NCBI RefSeq assembly: GCF_003353015.1
Contig: NZ_QREM01000009.1
Span: 1,153,723-1,212,913, forward strand
Length of the DNA stretch: 59,191 nucleotides
DNA from: Xanthomonas arboricola
Lineage (GTDB): Bacteria > Pseudomonadota > Gammaproteobacteria > Xanthomonadales > Xanthomonadaceae
Reading direction: 5' to 3'
Part shown: positions 9,387 through 18,414 of the stretch, piece after piece
Position numbering within the stretch: position 1 is the first letter of the stretch
Layout: each line of letters opens with the position of its first letter
Position numbers and translations under genes: made by a program
Notes under the pieces: generated by a model
What the model saw: the letters and a program-made list of their open reading frames with translations, nothing else
Database searches by the model: none
What the model was told of the DNA's origin: nothing

Positions 9387-11660
9387 ATGGAATTTCTTCA
9401 AAGGCATAGCGTGGGCAAGCGCCTGAGCGCTGCATTCGGCGTCCTGATTCTTCTTTCTGCCATGCTTGTTGCAGCGGGCCTGTGGACGATGTCCGACTCC
9501 AAGCATCAACTGGACTCGATCGTTCAAGAGCGAATGGCGAAGATCCAGGTTGCCAACGAAATGCTCGACGCCAACTCTTCGATCCTGGTGGCGCTCGGGA
9601 CGTATGCAATGGTCACCAGCGATGAGCTCAACAGTGAGGCTGTCAAGACCATCAGTGACGAACGGGCCCGCTACAATGGGCTACGCGAAAAGCTCAGGGT
9701 TCTGGACACCCTTTCCTTATCGGAAGGCGGTCGCCGCGTCAGGGTCACCCTGGACGAACGCCGCACCATCGCTCGCAGCCTGACCGATCAGGTGATGGCC
9801 CTTTGCGCCGAAGGAGACCGCACGGGAGCACAAACCCTGCTGAGCGAGAAGGCAAGACCCGCCGTCCTGCTCTGGCAGAAAACGCTACGGGAGTTGGTGA
9901 CTCGCCAGAACGACAGCACCCAAAAGGCCTACGCGGAAGCGCTGACGGCCATTGCAGGCGGACGCGCCATGCTCATCGGCGGCGGTGCCATCGTTCTGAT
10001 CGCAAGCGCCCTGCTGGGCTGGATCATTACCCGCAGCCTCACCACGCCCCTGGCCCGTGCAACACAGGTCGCCAATGCCATTGCGCAAGGGGATCTGAGC
10101 AGCAACGCGCAAACCAGGGCTCAGGACGAGCCAGGGCGTTTGCTTCAGGCAATGCAGGTCATGCAAACGCAAATCCGCAGCCTGATGGCGGCCCAGTCAG
10201 ACATGGCCAGGCGCCACGACGAAGGCGAGATCAGCTTTCTGATGGATGCCGGCGCACTTCCCGGCGACTACGGCCGCATGGCCGAGGACACCAATGCCCT
10301 GGTTGCGTCCCACCTCAGCGTGCAGTCCAACCTCGCACGCATCATGGGCCGCTATGCCATTGGCGACCTGAGTGAGGACATGCAGCAGCTGCCAGGCGAA
10401 AAAGCCGTGCTGACGCAGACCATGGATGAGGTCAAGGCCAACCTGTCCGCCATGAACCTGGAAATCAAGCAGTTGGCACAAGCTGCGGCCAATGGCGACT
10501 TCACCGCACGCGGCGACGCGGAGCGGTTCCAGTACGACTTCCGCATCATGGTCGAAAGCCTCAACCTGCTCATGGCCACCGCGGACAACAACCTGCAATC
10601 CCTGTCGTCGCTGCTGCAGTCCATCGCCGCGGGCGACCTGACAGCCCGCATGACCGGCGAGTTCAAGGGCGTCTTCGCCCAGATGCGCGATGACGCCAAT
10701 ACCACTGCTGCACAGCTTGCAGAGATTGTCGGACGCATCCAGCAGTCGGCGGTGTCCATCAATTCGGCAGCCAGCGAGATTGCGGCAGGCAACCAGGACC
10801 TGTCCCAGCGCACCGAACAACAGGCCGCCAACCTGGAAGAAACCGCCGCCTCGATGGAAGAGCTGACCTCCACCGTCCGTCAGAACGCCGAGCATGCGCG
10901 CCAGGCCAACCAGTTGGCGATCGGCGCCGCAGGCGTGGCATCCCAGGGCGGCGAAGTCGTCGGCCAGGTGGTCGCAACCATGAGTGGTATCGAGGCGTCG
11001 TCCAAGAAGATCGCCGACATCATCTCGGTCATCGACGGTATCGCGTTCCAGACCAACATCCTGGCCTTGAATGCCGCCGTGGAAGCGGCGCGGGCCGGCG
11101 AGCAAGGCCGCGGCTTCGCGGTGGTGGCCTCGGAAGTGCGCACCCTGGCCCAGCGCTCATCCGGCGCAGCCAAGGAGATCAAGGACCTGATCGACGACTC
11201 GGTGCAGCGCGTCGTGGAAGGCTCGGCCCTGGTGCGCAGCGCCGGAACCACGATGACCGACGTGGTCGCCAGCGTGCAGCGCGTGACCGACATCATGGGC
11301 GAAATCTCTGCAGCCTCGCAGGAACAGTCGGCCGGTATCGAGCAGGTCAACACCACGGTGACGCAGATGGACGAAGCGACGCAGCAGAACGCCGCACTGG
11401 TCGAGGAGGCGACCGCTGCAGCCCGTGCCATGGAAGAGCAAGCCACGCAGCTGACCGAGGCGGTGGCGGTGTTCAAGATCGACAGCGGGAAAGCTGTTCC
11501 GGTCCGGGCAACGTCTCCTGGAACTGCCTTCGCCGGTCCAGGCAGCAACAAGACGGCTGCGCCTTTGCAGACACCTGCAAAACGTGTCCCGCACCGCGCG
11601 CCGCGCACGCTCGAGCCCACCGCTGGCCCGACAGACGGTGCGGGTTGGCAGGAGTTCTGA
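9387..11660 (+). CDS. Methyl-accepting chemotaxis protein with repeated HAMP-like modules
   Basis: This 757-residue inner-membrane chemoreceptor has a TM segment near 11-34, a four-helix-bundle type ligand domain (about 35-190), a second TM (about 191-213), then at least four HAMP-like units marked by recurring GDLS, GEIS, GDLS, GDFT and GDLT spaced 45-70 residues apart. The signalling hairpin follows (about 480-700), with the hallmark around [20 protein letters not shown]. The C-terminus is GWQEF, matching the xWxxF tether used by CheR and CheB for adaptation enzymes. Ligand unknown. It stands alone, away from any che operon. Confidence 0.9.
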   Translation: MEFLQRHSVGKRLSAAFGVLILLSAMLVAAGLWTMSDSKHQLDSIVQERMAKIQVANEMLDANSSILVALGTYAMVTSDELNSEAVKTISDERARYNGLREKLRVLDTLSLSEGGRRVRVTLDERRTIARSLTDQVMALCAEGDRTGAQTLLSEKARPAVLLWQKTLRELVTRQNDSTQKAYAEALTAIAGGRAMLIGGGAIVLIASALLGWIITRSLTTPLARATQVANAIAQGDLSSNAQTRAQDEPGRLLQAMQVMQTQIRSLMAAQSDMARRHDEGEISFLMDAGALPGDYGRMAEDTNALVASHLSVQSNLARIMGRYAIGDLSEDMQQLPGEKAVLTQTMDEVKANLSAMNLEIKQLAQAAANGDFTARGDAERFQYDFRIMVESLNLLMATADNNLQSLSSLLQSIAAGDLTARMTGEFKGVFAQMRDDANTTAAQLAEIVGRIQQSAVSINSAASEIAAGNQDLSQRTEQQAANLEETAASMEELTSTVRQNAEHARQANQLAIGAAGVASQGGEVVGQVVATMSGIEASSKKIADIISVIDGIAFQTNILALNAAVEAARAGEQGRGFAVVASEVRTLAQRSSGAAKEIKDLIDDSVQRVVEGSALVRSAGTTMTDVVASVQRVTDIMGEISAASQEQSAGIEQVNTTVTQMDEATQQNAALVEEATAAARAMEEQATQLTEAVAVFKIDSGKAVPVRATSPGTAFAGPGSNKTAAPLQTPAKRVPHRAPRTLEPTAGPTDGAGWQEF

Positions 11661-11670
11661 CCGAGCCGAA

Positions 11671-11694
11671 GTGGGCCCAGATTGCTGGGCCCAC
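11671..11694 (+). terminator. Hairpin after chemoreceptor gene
   Basis: A perfect 10-bp stem, GTGGGCCCAG, closes an ATTG loop ten bases beyond the stop codon. No T-run follows, so it may be a Rho-assisted terminator or an mRNA 3'-end stabiliser. Confidence 0.45.
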
Positions 11695-11876
11695 CGGCGT
11701 CCGGATTCGCCCCCTCATCGCGCGGGACAGGTGCTGGCACACCCTTGCCGTGCGTTTGCGGGTCCGCTATAAGCTCCCCCAAGCGGGCTTTACAGCACCG
11801 ACGTAGTGACTAGGTGAGCCAGCGCTTCAGGGTCAGACCAGGAGCGGGGCGACCGTTTGTGCATCAAAGGGCAGAA

Positions 11877-12068
11877 ATGCAACGACTGATCAATGACCTG
11901 GAAGTGCTGCTGGCAGCGTGGGATGCGCAGGCAACCAATTTCGATTCATGCGACATGCCTGCGTCTGCACTTGCCTTTCGTGAATGCCGGCGACGCCTGG
12001 GCTTGGTCCTGGCATCGCATGCCGGCGCCTTCGTCGCCCACGGGACAAAGGCCAGCGCTCCGCCCTGA
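11877..12068 (+). CDS. Short hypothetical protein
   Basis: A 63-codon frame begins MQRLINDLEVLLAAWDAQ and reads as a helical cytoplasmic peptide. The ribosome-binding site is weak. A GTG 21 codons upstream (11814) would lengthen it. No family is recognised, and it may not be translated. It lies between the chemoreceptor and a convergent dehydrogenase gene. Confidence 0.3.
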   Translation: MQRLINDLEVLLAAWDAQATNFDSCDMPASALAFRECRRRLGLVLASHAGAFVAHGTKASAPP

Positions 12069-12196
12069 CGGGCGGGCATGGCCAAAGCGCTTCGCCACCC
12101 GGCCCGCCCCCCAGTGGCGAACGCCGATCCCACTGAGGGAAGGAGCGGATGCCAAGGTGCTGAACCGCTGCCCTCCGCTCGCGCCCTCCCCGGCAG

Positions 12197-13984
12197 TTAC
12201 TTCAACGGGGCGACCGTCTGTGCGTAGGTGCCCAACGTCTCGCCTTTCGCCAGGACGTGTCCCGACGCAGCGGCAAGTACCTCGTCCCGGGTGGCACCAG
12301 GCTTGACGTCCAGCAGGGTATCGAGCGCCAGGACCTGGAAGTGATAGTGATGCGGCCGATCGCCCACTGGCGGGTGCGGCCCGTAATAGCCGACCGAACC
12401 ACGGCTCGTTACTCCCTGCAGCACGCCATCGGGCTCGGTCAGACGCATCTGCTCCTGCAAGCCCTCGGGCAGCTGGGTGACCTTGGCGGGAATGTTCCAG
12501 GCCACCCAATGGACGAACGGGGTAACCGCCTTGGCATCCGGGTCTTCCATGATCACGACGTAGGACCTGGCCTTGGCAACCGCTTTCCATGACAACGCCG
12601 GCGAGACGCCATCGGCATAGTCGCTGAAGCGCTTGTCCATCGCTCCGCCGCTGGCAAACGCGGGGGCAGTCACGCTGAGCGCCCCCTTGGCGCTGGTCTC
12701 GGGCCGGGCCAGGGCGAGCGGTACCGCATTGCCCTGGTTGACCTGTTGCTCAAGCGACGCCGCTGGCGCCGCGTTGGGTTGCCCTGCTGCCGCAGCGCGG
12801 GCCGGTGCGCCCTTGGCAGAGATGCGGTAGATGACGCCGTTGGCATCGTCCGAGACCAGCAGCGCGCCGTTGGCCGTCTCCGCAAGCCCGACCGGCCGTG
12901 CAAAGTGTTTCGTGCCGCCTTCGGTCAGGAAGCCGGTCACGAATGGCTCGAAAGCGACCGGCTTGCCGTCCTCGAACCTGAGTCGCACCACCTCGTAGCC
13001 GGACGCCGGCTTGCGGTTCCACGAGCCACGGAAGGTGATGAAGGCATCGCCCCTGTAGTCGGCCGGAAAGGACGCGCCCCGGTAGAAATGGAACTGCATG
13101 GCAGCAGCGTGGGCGGTATAGCCCAGGACCATTGGTTCGCTGATGGCCGCCCACTGCTGCTTGGTCATCTCGCCCTGCGGCGTGCTCTGCGGGTTGACCC
13201 CGTCCTTGCCCCAGATATGGGGCCAACCGTATTGCTTGCCCCTGACGATGTGGTTGAGCTCCTCCGGCTGGATCTCATCGCCCAGGAAATCCATGCCCTG
13301 GTCCATGCCCCAGAACTCGCCGGTCGCAGGGTCCCAGTCGAAGCCGATGGTGTTGCGCAGGCCACTGGCAAAGATCGTGCCGGACTTCCCATCGGGCGAC
13401 ACGCGCAGCATCGTCGCGTGCTCGGGGTTGGTCTCGTTGCACGCATTGCAGGTCGAGCCGACGCTCAGATACAGCATGCCGTCCGGGCCGAATGCCATGG
13501 TTCGATTGGGGTGCTGCCCGCCATCCGGTAGATCGCCCACCAGCAAGCGGAGTGGCCCCAGGGTTCCGTCTTTCAGAATCGGGGCGACGAACAGTTCCTT
13601 GACCGTGACCAGGTAGAGCTGGCCGTTGCGAACCGCCAGGCCATGCGCTCCGGATCGGTTGGCCACCACCTTGGCGGGTGCGTCGAGCTTGCCGTCGTCA
13701 TCGGCGTCCTTCAGCAGCAGCACATCGCCCTGATCGCGGCGGGACACATAGATGTTGCCGCCCGGGGCCACGGCGATGATGCGGGCATTCTTCAGCCCGG
13801 TTGCGAGCGGCCTGATCTGGAAGCCTGCCGGAACGTTCAGCCCCGCCATCTGACCAGGACCGGCGTCCACCTTGTCCGGCTTGAAGGTGTGCACCTGCGC
13901 CGGCACGTCGGTGCCGTCCCCTTGCTGCGCGTGTGCGTGACCGACCAACAATCCGAGCAGTGCTGCGGACACAATGCGGCGCAT
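12197..13984 (-). CDS. Sorbosone dehydrogenase-like beta-propeller fused to a YbhB/PEBP domain
   Basis: The 595-residue protein begins with a signal peptide (MRRIVSAALLGLLVGHAHA) and is presumably periplasmic. Residues about 40-420 form a PQQ-dependent sugar/sorbosone dehydrogenase-type beta-propeller (AFGPDGMLYLSVGS, then CNAC near 180, SGLRNTIGFDWDP, MDQGMDFLGDEIQPEELN). A low-complexity Ala/Pro linker leads to a phosphatidylethanolamine-binding/RKIP-like domain (about 440-595: VTAPAF, GVSPALSW, EDPDA, HWVAWNIPA, YYGPHPP). The substrate is unknown, and the propeller need not bind PQQ. The ATG at 13984 gives the signal peptide and a GGGAGAG Shine-Dalgarno. It lies 145 bases downstream of the alcohol dehydrogenase gene on the same strand, perhaps co-transcribed. 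Confidence 0.82.
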   Translation of the reverse strand: MRRIVSAALLGLLVGHAHAQQGDGTDVPAQVHTFKPDKVDAGPGQMAGLNVPAGFQIRPLATGLKNARIIAVAPGGNIYVSRRDQGDVLLLKDADDDGKLDAPAKVVANRSGAHGLAVRNGQLYLVTVKELFVAPILKDGTLGPLRLLVGDLPDGGQHPNRTMAFGPDGMLYLSVGSTCNACNETNPEHATMLRVSPDGKSGTIFASGLRNTIGFDWDPATGEFWGMDQGMDFLGDEIQPEELNHIVRGKQYGWPHIWGKDGVNPQSTPQGEMTKQQWAAISEPMVLGYTAHAAAMQFHFYRGASFPADYRGDAFITFRGSWNRKPASGYEVVRLRFEDGKPVAFEPFVTGFLTEGGTKHFARPVGLAETANGALLVSDDANGVIYRISAKGAPARAAAAGQPNAAPAASLEQQVNQGNAVPLALARPETSAKGALSVTAPAFASGGAMDKRFSDYADGVSPALSWKAVAKARSYVVIMEDPDAKAVTPFVHWVAWNIPAKVTQLPEGLQEQMRLTEPDGVLQGVTSRGSVGYYGPHPPVGDRPHHYHFQVLALDTLLDVKPGATRDEVLAAASGHVLAKGETLGTYAQTVAPLK

Positions 13985-14129
13985 GTGGCTCTCCCGATGC
14001 ATGAACAAGGCGCTCCAGGACTGCCGAATGGATCGGCAGCCGACCAGGTCTTTTTGCACGAGATGCGTGACGGGAACAGCAAGGCGTTGCATGCTCCTCA
14101 GTCTGGACCGACGCCGCCCACCGGCTTGC

Positions 14130-15158
14130 TCAATCCGCAAGGCTCAACACCACGCGACCTTCGATGGCGCCCTGGTGCATGCGGGTAAACACATCATTGA
14201 TGTTTTCGAGCCGGTCGATCTGCACCGTCGCGGCCACCTTGCCCTGCTCTGCAAACTTCAGCGACTCCTGCAGGTCCAGGCGGCTGCCGACGATCGAGCC
14301 CCGCACGGTCACGCCGTTGAGCACCATGCCGAAAATGTCGAGCGGGAACGTGCCTGGCGGCAGTCCGTTGAGCGAGACCGTGCCGCCGCGACGCACCATG
14401 CCAACGGCTTGCTCGAAGGCCTTGGGCGAGACTGCCGTGACCAATGCCCCATGCGCGCCGCCGATCTCTTTCTTCAAGAATGCAACCGGGTCGTGCGTCT
14501 TCGCATTGACCGCCACAGTCGCGCCCAACCGCCGGGCGAGGTCCAGCTTGGCATCGTCCACATCGACCGCAGCCACATTGAGCCCCATCGCCTTGGCGTA
14601 TTGCACCGCCATATGACCCAGCCCGCCAATACCGGAAATGACGACCCAGTCGCCAGGCTTGGTGTCGGTCATCTTGAGCCCTTTGTAGACCGTCACGCCT
14701 GCGCAAAGAACGGGAGCGATCTCGACGAAACCGATGTTCTTCGGCAAATGGCCTACATAGTCCGCGTTGGCCAAGGCGTACTCGGCAAAGCCCCCGTTGA
14801 CGGAATAACCGCTGTTTTGCTGAGCCTCGCAAAGGGTCTCCCAGCCGCCCAGACAGTGCTCGCAATGCCCGCACGCCGAGTAGAGCCAGGGGATACCAAC
14901 GCGATCACCCTCCTTGATGTGGTGCACGCCCTCGCCCACCGCGACGACATGGCCGACCCCCTCGTGCCCTGGAATAAACGGCGGGTTGGGCTTGACCGGC
15001 CAATCGCCCTCCACGGCATGAAGGTCGGTATGGCAGACACCACAGGCCTCGATCTTGACCAGGATATCCCCGGCCGCAGGACGCGGCACCATCACTTCCT
15101 CGATCACCAGGGGCTTGCCGAACTCTCGCACCACGGCAGCTTTCATGGTTCTGTTCAT
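14130..15158 (-). CDS. adhP: Zinc-dependent alcohol dehydrogenase (AdhP type)
   Basis: This 342-residue cytoplasmic medium-chain dehydrogenase oxidises or reduces simple alcohols and aldehydes with NAD. Catalytic zinc ligands are visible as Cys42 (CGVCHTD) and His65-Glu66 (PGHEGVG). Structural zinc cysteines are at 96, 99, 102 and 110 ([15 protein letters not shown]). The nucleotide loop is [17 protein letters not shown]. Length and N-terminus [17 protein letters not shown] match AdhP. An AAGGA Shine-Dalgarno precedes ATG 15158. The divergent intergenic region upstream contains an FNR-type box, suggesting possible oxygen control. Confidence 0.88.
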   Translation of the reverse strand: MNRTMKAAVVREFGKPLVIEEVMVPRPAAGDILVKIEACGVCHTDLHAVEGDWPVKPNPPFIPGHEGVGHVVAVGEGVHHIKEGDRVGIPWLYSACGHCEHCLGGWETLCEAQQNSGYSVNGGFAEYALANADYVGHLPKNIGFVEIAPVLCAGVTVYKGLKMTDTKPGDWVVISGIGGLGHMAVQYAKAMGLNVAAVDVDDAKLDLARRLGATVAVNAKTHDPVAFLKKEIGGAHGALVTAVSPKAFEQAVGMVRRGGTVSLNGLPPGTFPLDIFGMVLNGVTVRGSIVGSRLDLQESLKFAEQGKVAATVQIDRLENINDVFTRMHQGAIEGRVVLSLAD

Positions 15159-15767
15159 CGGTATTCCTTGTGTTATGGACCCAGTGCGTTGCGGCGCGGC
15201 CTGCCTTGGAAAGCGGCATCGATCTCCATCACTGCAAACCGATGCAACGCAGCGCCGGCGCTTGTTTTTGCCACGCCTTGCTGGTGTTTCTCGGGAAACA
15301 TGGCTTGGCTGAGAAACCCTGCTGTTTCGTGTTGATGTCAATCCTTCCTGGAAGGCAAGGCTGGAGTGAAGCCTAGCGCCCTCACCCCAAGGCCGCTTTG
15401 CGCTCAATCAATTTGTCCGTAGCACGAGCGCTTTCCAGGTTACGACAGGCATGCGGCTGGATGGCGGGCACGCACACTCCGATGCACCCTGCGGAAGAGC
15501 ATCAGCTTTCCGCATACGTGGAATGGTATTTCTTTAATAACCAAGCCCGAGCAGGCCGGTTTTCTCCAGTACGCACATCATCGTTGTTTTCCCACAGCCA
15601 TTCGATCCGGGTTGATCGAGATCAAGGCAGCCATGTATGGTGCGATGCACCATGGGACCTGAGGCGCACATTGCCTGGCACCCCGTTGAATGCCGACGTC
15701 GCGCCGCGGCGCAAGAAAGAAAAGCTGTTGCAGGGACAACGGCGCCAGATTTTCAAGGAGTGTGGAA
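15159..15767. other. 609-base divergent intergenic region adhP / epsilon-like gene
   Basis: No complete gene is supported. The region holds a perfect FNR-type palindrome at 15612-15625 and an AT-rich stretch at about 15525-15548 (TTTCTTTAATAACC). These are the only regulatory-looking features seen. The length is unusual for this window, where most divergent gaps are 150-250 bases. Confidence 0.5.
15612..15625. promoter_or_regulatory. FNR/Anr-type box (TTGAT-N4-ATCAA)
   Basis: TTGATCGAGATCAA matches the FNR consensus TTGAT-N4-ATCAA without mismatch. It lies 143 bases upstream of the epsilon-like ORF and 454 bases upstream of adhP. A TATGGT at about 15636-15641 could serve as a -10 for the rightward operon. 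Binding by an FNR/CRP-family regulator is inferred. Confidence 0.5.
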
Positions 15768-16310
15768 ATGCAGCTTGGTGGAAAATCAGCAGCAGCGACC
15801 GGTTCTGCGCAAGGCAGCGAGGCTTCTTCAAGCAAGGCCTCGGACGGACACGCCATGCACGCACACGCATCGGCCCACCCGAGCCCCGCCTTCATCGCCA
15901 ACGCGCAGCAAGGGTTTGCGCTGAGCGTGGTGAGTCTTACGGGAGCCCAGTGGGAAGGGCGCGTCCGCGAGGTCAGTCTTCCAGGGGAAGGGGGGCGATT
16001 TGGCGTGATGGCAAAACACACGCCCATGCTGAGCACCCTGCGCGAAGGCATGCTCCTGATCTATCCGGAAACGGGCGAGTCGCCTTTCCAGCTCTATGTG
16101 TCAGGCGGCTTCGTCGAGGTCCAGCCGACGCATGTCACCGTCCTGGCTGACCTGGCGCTGCGAAGCGAAAACCAGGACAGGGCGAAGGCCGAAGTTGCAA
16201 AGACAGCCGCAAACTCACCCATGGCAACAACGCTCACCGACGCCGCTTACGCGCAAACGCATGCCGAGCTTATGCATCACTTTGCGGCAAGCCCACGCGC
16301 AAAGCCTTGA
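15768..16310 (+). CDS. Orphan F1-ATP synthase epsilon-subunit-like protein
   Basis: The 180-residue protein carries the beta-sandwich of F1 epsilon (about 48-135): FALSVVSLTGAQWEGRVREV, LPGEGGRFGVMAKHTPMLST, LYVSGGFVEVQPTHVTVLAD, then SENQDRAKAEVAK. It has an extra 45-residue N-terminus rich in Ser, Ala, Gly and His (MHAHASAHPS), and its C-terminal helical part is short. Normal epsilon is about 140 residues and sits last in the atp operon. None of the other ATP synthase genes is here, so this is a paralogue outside its operon. AAGGAG at 15755-15760 fixes ATG 15768. A DASS transporter gene follows 71 bases later. Function outside ATP synthase is unknown. Confidence 0.75.
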   Translation: MQLGGKSAAATGSAQGSEASSSKASDGHAMHAHASAHPSPAFIANAQQGFALSVVSLTGAQWEGRVREVSLPGEGGRFGVMAKHTPMLSTLREGMLLIYPETGESPFQLYVSGGFVEVQPTHVTVLADLALRSENQDRAKAEVAKTAANSPMATTLTDAAYAQTHAELMHHFAASPRAKP

Positions 16311-16381
16311 TGACTGGAACCGCTACGCATATCGCTTCAAGCAGTCTCCGCTTGTTGGACGGTCATTGAATAGGGCCCATC

Positions 16382-17887
16382 ATGCCAAGTCGCGTCAAAG
16401 CAGCATTCCAGTATTTCAACCAAGCCGTGCCGTTCAAGCTGCCTCAGGCTTTGGTGACAACGGCGGTGCTTATCGCATTGCTGCTGCTCCCGTGCCCTGA
16501 AGGCCTGACGCCCAAGGCCTGGGGGCTGGTCGCCATTTTCCTGACCACCATCATCGCGATCATCCTCAAGGTCATGCCCATCGGGGTGATGGCGATGATG
16601 GCCATCGTCATCGTCGCGCTTTCCCAAGTCACGTCAACCAGCTCCAGGGGCGCGATCACCGATGCGCTCAGCAGCTTCTCGAGCCCGCTCATCTGGCTGA
16701 TCGTGGTCGCGATCCTGATTTCCCGTGGCCTGAAGAAGACCGGCCTGGGGAATCGCATCGGCATGGTGTTCATTGCGCTGCTGGGCAAACGGACGCTGGG
16801 CATCGGCTACGGCCTGACACTCTGCGAGCTCCTGCTCGCCCCCTTTACCCCCAGCAATACCGCGCGTGGCGGGGGCATTGTTCACCCCATCATGAAGTCG
16901 ATTGCCAACTCGTTCGATTCCGATCCGGCCAAAGGCACGCAAGGCAAGGTCGGCACCTACCTGGCATTGGTGAACTACCACGCCAATCCCATCACCTCGG
17001 CAATGTTCCTCACCGCCACCGCACCCAATCCGCTGGTGGTCGATTATGTGGCCAAGGCAACGAACCAACAGCTGCACCTGTCCTGGACGACCTGGGCGCT
17101 CTGCATGCTCCTACCGGGGCTGGCCTGTCTGATCGTCATGCCGCTGGCCATCTACCTGCTGTCACCTCCGGAACTGAAGGTCACCCCCAACGCGGTGGAT
17201 TTCGCCAAGGGCGAATTGAAGGCGATGGGGCCGCTGACGGCGAAAGAAAAAGTGATGATCGGGACTTTCGGCCTGCTGCTGGTCCTTTGGGCGAACATAC
17301 CCGCGATGATCTTCGGCCCCTCGTGGACACTGGATCCCACGGTCGTGGCATTCGTCGGCCTGTTTACGCTGATCATCACCGGCACCCTGGACTGGGACGA
17401 TGTGCTTTCCGAGAAGAGTGCGTGGGATACGCTGGTGTGGTTTGGCGCGCTGGTGATGATGGCCGAGCAGCTCAACAAGCTGGGCGTGGTTGGCTGGTTC
17501 ACCGAGGCCATGAAGGGCGCCATCATCGCCAGTGGAATGGGATGGAAAGCCATCGCCGGCGTGCTCGTCCTGGCCTTTGTCTTTTCCCATTACCTGTTCG
17601 CCAGCACCACCGCCCACATCAGTGCGATGCTGCTTGCGTTCCTGGGCGTGGGGGCACTGCTCATACCGCCGGATTACGTCATCCCCTTCATGCTCATGAT
17701 GACCGCGTCTTCGGCGATCATGATGACACTGACGCACTATGCCACCGGGACTTCGCCCATCATCTTCGGCAGCGGCTACGTCAGCCTGGGTGCGTGGTGG
17801 AGGATCGGACTGATCATGTGCCTGCTTGAGCTTCTCATCTTCGCTCTCGTCGGCAGCACCTGGTGGAAAGTCCTTGGCTTCTGGTAG
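16382..17887 (+). CDS. DASS/CitT-family dicarboxylate or citrate transporter
   Basis: This 501-residue inner-membrane protein has about 12 hydrophobic segments and belongs to the divalent anion:sodium symporter/CitT group. Family-typical stretches include PFTPSNTARGGGIVHPI, ATAPNPLVVDYVAK, SHYLFASTTAHISAM and GTSPIIFGSGYVSLGAWWRIG, the two Ser-Asn/Thr-rich clamp regions that hold the substrate and sodium. Members exchange or import citrate, tartrate, malate or succinate; the exact substrate cannot be read here. It is downstream of the epsilon-like gene and probably in the same transcript, under the FNR-type box. Confidence 0.88.
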   Translation: MPSRVKAAFQYFNQAVPFKLPQALVTTAVLIALLLLPCPEGLTPKAWGLVAIFLTTIIAIILKVMPIGVMAMMAIVIVALSQVTSTSSRGAITDALSSFSSPLIWLIVVAILISRGLKKTGLGNRIGMVFIALLGKRTLGIGYGLTLCELLLAPFTPSNTARGGGIVHPIMKSIANSFDSDPAKGTQGKVGTYLALVNYHANPITSAMFLTATAPNPLVVDYVAKATNQQLHLSWTTWALCMLLPGLACLIVMPLAIYLLSPPELKVTPNAVDFAKGELKAMGPLTAKEKVMIGTFGLLLVLWANIPAMIFGPSWTLDPTVVAFVGLFTLIITGTLDWDDVLSEKSAWDTLVWFGALVMMAEQLNKLGVVGWFTEAMKGAIIASGMGWKAIAGVLVLAFVFSHYLFASTTAHISAMLLAFLGVGALLIPPDYVIPFMLMMTASSAIMMTLTHYATGTSPIIFGSGYVSLGAWWRIGLIMCLLELLIFALVGSTWWKVLGFW

Positions 17888-18221
17888 ATCTTGGATCGTC
17901 CCATGAGCAGCAAGCAAGCACAGCGCCTGACGCGCCGCCTGGCAACGGCGAATTCATCGCGCAGCGTGGAGCAGCATCTGCGCATCCCGCAGGGCCTGCG
18001 ACCGAGGGCTGCCAGGAAACGGCAGGACGTTTGCCTGCATGCCGCGTGGCACACCGAAACCGACGCATGGACAGATGGCATGCGGGCCGGCCGGGCGCGG
18101 CATCATCGGGAGCTTAGGGAAGTTTGATACCTGGATTGATACCTCAAGGGGCATCGCAGGGAATCGTCAATCGGCCTGAATATCCAACTCAATCAACCAG
18201 TTATGGACTGAGCACAAGCGT
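17888..18221. other. 334-base region between transporter gene and tRNA-Gly
   Basis: Short open frames are present on both strands but none has a convincing start or known similarity. The segment immediately beyond the tRNA 3' end carries a 9-bp direct repeat described separately. No integrase gene is left here. Confidence 0.4.
18124..18144. repeat. 9-bp direct repeat near tRNA-Gly 3' end
   Basis: TTGATACCT occurs at 18124-18132 and again at 18136-18144, separated by GGA. It is 78 bases beyond the tRNA 3' end. Paired short direct repeats near a tRNA end resemble arm-type binding sites of tyrosine integrases, but no recombinase gene is present to support this. Confidence 0.3.
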
Positions 18222-18295
18222 TGGAGCGGGCGATGGGAATCGAACCCACGTCAGTAGCTTGGGAAGCTACAGCTCTACCATTGAGCTACGCCCGC
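18222..18295 (-). tRNA. tRNA-Gly (anticodon CCC)
   Basis: The 74-base gene has acceptor strands GCGGGCG/CGCCCGC, discriminator T and encoded CCA. The anticodon arm is GTAGC-TTCCCAA-GCTAC, with CCC at positions 34-36. The T-arm contains GGTTCGATTCCC. The D-arm TAGCTCAATGGTAGAGC is typical of glycine tRNA. It reads GGG codons. It is a plausible chromosomal integration site. Confidence 0.97.
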
Positions 18296-18308
18296 GCGGC
18301 GTTGTGAG

Positions 18309-18338
18309 AGTGTAGGCGGGCGCGGGTGTCGGGCGCAA
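18309..18338 (-). promoter_or_regulatory. tRNA-Gly promoter
   Basis: On the minus strand TTGCGC (-35, 18338-18333) is followed after 18 bases by TACACT (-10, 18314-18309). The tRNA begins 13 bases beyond the -10. Confidence 0.6.
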
Positions 18339-18350
18339 TGCGCGGACGTG

Positions 18351-18376
18351 ACGAGGGCCGGTTGCCCGGCCCTCGT
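18351..18376 (-). terminator. Hairpin after autotransporter esterase
   Basis: ACGAGGGCCGG (18351-18361) pairs perfectly with 18366-18376 around a TTGC loop, about 40 bases past the stop codon. No clear T-run follows on the minus strand. Confidence 0.5.
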
Positions 18377-18414
18377 GTCTTGCAAGGTTGACGCCCGCAC
18401 CTGTGCGGCGCGGA

